This document shows positions 6,471-8,614 of a DNA stretch of 8,614 nt, piece by piece. The DNA is taken from assembly GCA_913062735.1 (NCBI GenBank), contig CAJXWI010000081.1:1-8614 (forward strand), written 5' to 3'. Below the pieces are notes generated by a model, which worked only from the letters and a program-made list of their open reading frames with translations, ran no database searches and was not told the origin of the DNA. Numbering within the stretch: the first letter of the stretch is position 1; each line of letters starts with the position of its first letter. The stretch is from an uncultured Arcobacter sp. (GTDB lineage Bacteria; Campylobacterota; Campylobacteria; Campylobacterales; Arcobacteraceae). The position numbers were made by a program, and so were the translations under genes.

Positions 6471-7520
6471 ATGATTAAAGGTAAAGTAATTGGCACTTTA
6501 TGTGCAATGTTATTAGGGGCTAGTTTAAATGCAGAAACATGGAAGTTTGCAAGCGAAGAATCTAAAAAAGATGTACAAGATATTTATGCACAAACGTTTG
6601 CAAAGTCTGTAAAAGAACAATCAAATGGAAAAATAAAAGTTAGAGTGTATTATTATGGACAATTAGGTGGAGAGAATGATATTGTTGAATTAACATCTAA
6701 TGGAACGATACAATTTGTATCTGTAGGTACTGGACACTTAGGTTCTTTTGTTCCTGAAGTTCAAGCATTATCAATTCCGTATGTATTAACTAATAATGAA
6801 GAGGCTGCATTAGAGGTTTTAACTACAAGTAAAACAATCTACAATGATTTAGCACCAAAGTTTGAAAAAGTTAATTTAAAACTTTTATCAATGTTAACTG
6901 AGGGTGAAATGGCATGGGGTGCAAATAAAGCTATTAGAACACCAGCTGATTTTGCAGGTCAAAAAATAAGAACATTTACTTCTACAATTCCTGTTGAAAC
7001 CTATAAAGCATTTGGTGCGGTACCAACTCCTTTATCATGGGGTGAAGTATATTCTTCTTTACAATTAGGAACAGTTGATGGAATGGTTAATCCAATGTAT
7101 TTTATTTACGGTGCAAAATGGCATATGGTTCAAAAATATATTATGTTCCCAGGGCAACAGCCTTATGTAGCAACAGTATCTACTAACTCTAAGTGGTATA
7201 ATAATCTTAGCGATAATAAAAAAATGATTGTTAAAAAAGCAATTAAAGAAGCAGATAAAGCTGCATTTATTTACCAAAAGAAGATTAATAAAGAAAATAC
7301 ACTTAAAATGAAAGAAGAAAATAAAGACTTAACATTTATTACTTTAACTGAAGATGAGCGTGCAAAATTTAAAGAAGTAAGTAAATCTTTACATGCAACA
7401 TATTTAGAAGTTGTAGCAAATGCTTATCCAGCAGATCAAAAAGAACAAGCTAAAAAAGATGCTCAAAAAATCTTAAATAATTTAATTAAAGAAGTAGCAG
7501 CGGCTGAGAAAAAACACTAA
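6471..7520 (+). CDS. TRAP transporter solute-binding protein, DctP family
   Basis: The 349-residue periplasmic protein has an N-terminal signal peptide (lysines at 3 and 5, hydrophobic core, likely cleavage in SLNA|ETW near residue 21). It then shows the DctP fold: a strand WKFASEE, the long first helix with FAKSVKEQSNGKIKVRVYYYGQLG (split across 43-65), SIPYVL near 111, and the GQKIRTF motif, whose R167 corresponds to the arginine that clamps the substrate carboxylate. LGTVDGMVNP (199-208) is another family hallmark. It captures an organic acid for a sodium-driven TRAP permease. The exact ligand is unknown. The start has a strong AAAAGGA at 6458-6464. No DctQ or DctM gene follows within the window, so it is either an orphan or depends on membrane subunits encoded elsewhere. 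The C-terminus is lysine-rich. Confidence 0.92.
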   Translation: MIKGKVIGTLCAMLLGASLNAETWKFASEESKKDVQDIYAQTFAKSVKEQSNGKIKVRVYYYGQLGGENDIVELTSNGTIQFVSVGTGHLGSFVPEVQALSIPYVLTNNEEAALEVLTTSKTIYNDLAPKFEKVNLKLLSMLTEGEMAWGANKAIRTPADFAGQKIRTFTSTIPVETYKAFGAVPTPLSWGEVYSSLQLGTVDGMVNPMYFIYGAKWHMVQKYIMFPGQQPYVATVSTNSKWYNNLSDNKKMIVKKAIKEADKAAFIYQKKINKENTLKMKEENKDLTFITLTEDERAKFKEVSKSLHATYLEVVANAYPADQKEQAKKDAQKILNNLIKEVAAAEKKH

Positions 7521-7560
7521 ACATTTATCTTCCTTCCTTAGGGAAGGGGGGGCAAATGTT
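7520..7560 (+). promoter_or_regulatory. GC-rich intercistronic hairpin covering the next gene's RBS and ATG
   Basis: The outer arms AACATTT (7520-7526) and AAATGTT (7554-7560) enclose an inner stem of CTTCC (7533-7537) with GGAAG (7542-7546) around a TTAG loop, extended by further C-G and G-U pairs into the G7 run at 7546-7552. There is no T-run afterwards, so it is not a normal terminator. The 3' arm contains the G-rich ribosome site and the ATG at 7556. Such hairpins after binding-protein genes can stabilise the upstream mRNA; here it could also limit translation of the next frame. Confidence 0.6.
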
Positions 7561-8614
7561 ACTTAAAACAAAAAGAAATAAGATGAAAATAAATAATTTA
7601 AAATGTGAAATTAACAATAAGATTTCTCACAATGGAAAAATAGGTTTAATACTTCTGGCAACAGATCAAATTACTTTATATGAATTTGAAAGTATTTTTA
7701 AAGACTTAGGAATTTTATGTTTTCCTTCAAGAGTGATGAATGAAGTAGAACTTACGCCTAGTGTTTTATTAAAAATAAAAGATGAGCTAAAAAATGCTAA
7801 AATTGTTGGAGAAATAAATATTATAATACTTAAAAAAATTACTTTTTTAATTTTATTGTCTTTTATAATTACCAACACCTCAAAGAGTGATTTTAAAGAA
7901 ATAAAAAAAAAAGCAATAATTACTAAGCCAGAAATTATATTTCCAATTCGAGAAAAACTGGATAAATGCATAAATAATATGTATGTAAATCAAACTACCA
8001 ATCCTGTTTTACCAGTAATAAAAGTTGAAGCTCCATCAGGATACGGACTGGATAATAGATTTATGTATTCTTTAAATAAGTTTGAAAATTTTGAGGAAGA
8101 ATATATTGACCTTACAAAAACCTTTGAATCTTTTTCTAAATCAGTTTCAAAAGATCATAAAAATGATAATTTATTGTCACTTGCAAATTCAAGATCAAGA
8201 TTAAGAATGACAACTTTATATTACCACGCTACCCTAAATAATTATTTAGTTGTTGGGACAGGGAACAAAGTTGAAGATTTTGGTGTTGGATTTTATACAA
8301 AATATGGCGATGGTGGAGTTGATTTATCTCCTATTGCTGACCTAATGAAATCTCAAGTAAGATCCGTTGCCAAACAACTAAATATAATTGATGAAATCAT
8401 AATAGCTAAACCAACCGATGGTCTTTGGGATGATACAAGAAGTGATGAAGATCAAATTGGCGCTACTTATGATGAACTTGAAAAAGCAATGGAATTAAAA
8501 AATAAAAAAATCAGCCCTGACACATTAGAAGGTAGAAGTCTTGAAGTTTATAATATTTTGGACAATTTCTACAATAAGAACGAGCATAAGATGATTCCAA
8601 TTCCCATATGCAAA
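7556..8614 (+). CDS. Chimeric open frame: Asp/Glu racemase-like N-terminus joined to a NadE-like domain lacking the PP-loop (3' end cut by window)
   Basis: The frame is open for 353 codons with no stop. Residues 27-82 (IGLILLATDQ at 29-38, SRV at 58-60, ELTP at 65-68) resemble the start of arylmalonate decarboxylase / maleate isomerase / Asp-Glu racemase proteins, but the cysteine-bearing catalytic regions that should follow are missing. Residues 83-130 match nothing I recognise and include a hydrophobic run (ITFLILLSFII). From about P150 the protein follows NAD+ synthetase: LANSRSRLRMTTLYY (209-223), GTGNKVEDFG (234-243), GDGGVDLSPI near 251, PTDGLW and SDEDQ (296-300), and HKMIPIPICK (344-353), close to the normal NadE C-terminus. 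The NadE ATP-binding SGGxDS position reads REKLDK (132-137). ATG 7556 has a G-rich ribosome site; ATG 7583 is an alternative start. It may be a degenerate or rearranged gene; catalytic NAD synthesis is doubtful. Confidence 0.72.
   Translation, partial: MLLKTKRNKMKINNLKCEINNKISHNGKIGLILLATDQITLYEFESIFKDLGILCFPSRVMNEVELTPSVLLKIKDELKNAKIVGEINIIILKKITFLILLSFIITNTSKSDFKEIKKKAIITKPEIIFPIREKLDKCINNMYVNQTTNPVLPVIKVEAPSGYGLDNRFMYSLNKFENFEEEYIDLTKTFESFSKSVSKDHKNDNLLSLANSRSRLRMTTLYYHATLNNYLVVGTGNKVEDFGVGFYTKYGDGGVDLSPIADLMKSQVRSVAKQLNIIDEIIIAKPTDGLWDDTRSDEDQIGATYDELEKAMELKNKKISPDTLEGRSLEVYNILDNFYNKNEHKMIPIPICK

Noticed and set aside
6491..6506. Sigma-54-like sequence (TGGCAC, 5 bases, GTGCA; GG and GC 10 bases apart)
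   Set aside because: It lies inside the dctP signal-peptide coding region, so a transcript from it would lack the dctP start; most likely a chance match.
7065..7277. 70-codon minus-strand open frame inside dctP
   Set aside because: Antisense shadow of a well-supported gene; composition is not protein-like.
7666..7971. 101-codon minus-strand frame that looks like a membrane protein
   Set aside because: It is antisense to the long chimeric plus-strand frame, and its hydrophobicity comes from the A-rich complement; it has no convincing start site.

Overview
The window is AT-rich, low-GC bacterial DNA with short intergenic gaps and AAGGA-type ribosome binding sites. Gene content and order (a fused chorismate mutase/prephenate dehydratase followed directly by hisC, then dxs) and protein style point to a Campylobacterota bacterium, most likely an Arcobacter-like lineage. 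This assignment is an inference from gene order and codon habit; no database was searched.

Left part (1-4107, + strand): a tight housekeeping operon. It starts with the last codons of an upstream gene (probably lysA), then pheA (phenylalanine synthesis), hisC (aminotransferase that probably serves both histidine and aromatic amino acids) and dxs (first step of the MEP isoprenoid pathway). Gaps are 15, 12 and 9 bases. A clear intrinsic terminator closes the operon at 4072-4107.

Middle part (4114-5436, - strand): a small NTF2/SnoaL-like protein and, upstream of it, a ten-helix EamA/DMT-type permease. Both appear to start with TTG behind a good AAGGA site. The permease is divergent from a GntR/FCD regulator (5617-6255, +). 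The 180-base region between them holds three direct copies of an AAATATATYT motif at exact 11-base spacing and one inverted copy. The regulator is followed by a 215-base gap whose dctP-proximal half carries the same 11-base core (AATATATCTTA) again, so the regulator may control the permease, itself and the next gene.

Right part (6471-8614, +): a secreted TRAP-type (DctP) solute-binding protein, with no DctQ/DctM membrane genes visible. After it comes a GC-rich hairpin containing a G7 run, which covers the putative ribosome binding site and ATG of the following reading frame. That frame (7556 to the window end, 353 codons with no stop) is the oddest thing here. Its first ~80 residues look like the N-terminus of an Asp/Glu racemase / arylmalonate decarboxylase family protein, and its last ~200 residues look like NAD+ synthetase NadE. 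The racemase catalytic cysteine regions are absent, and the NadE ATP-binding PP-loop (SGGxDS) is replaced by REKLDK. It could be a deletion scar, a degenerated pseudoenzyme, an assembly chimera or a real novel fusion. It is the main candidate for follow-up.
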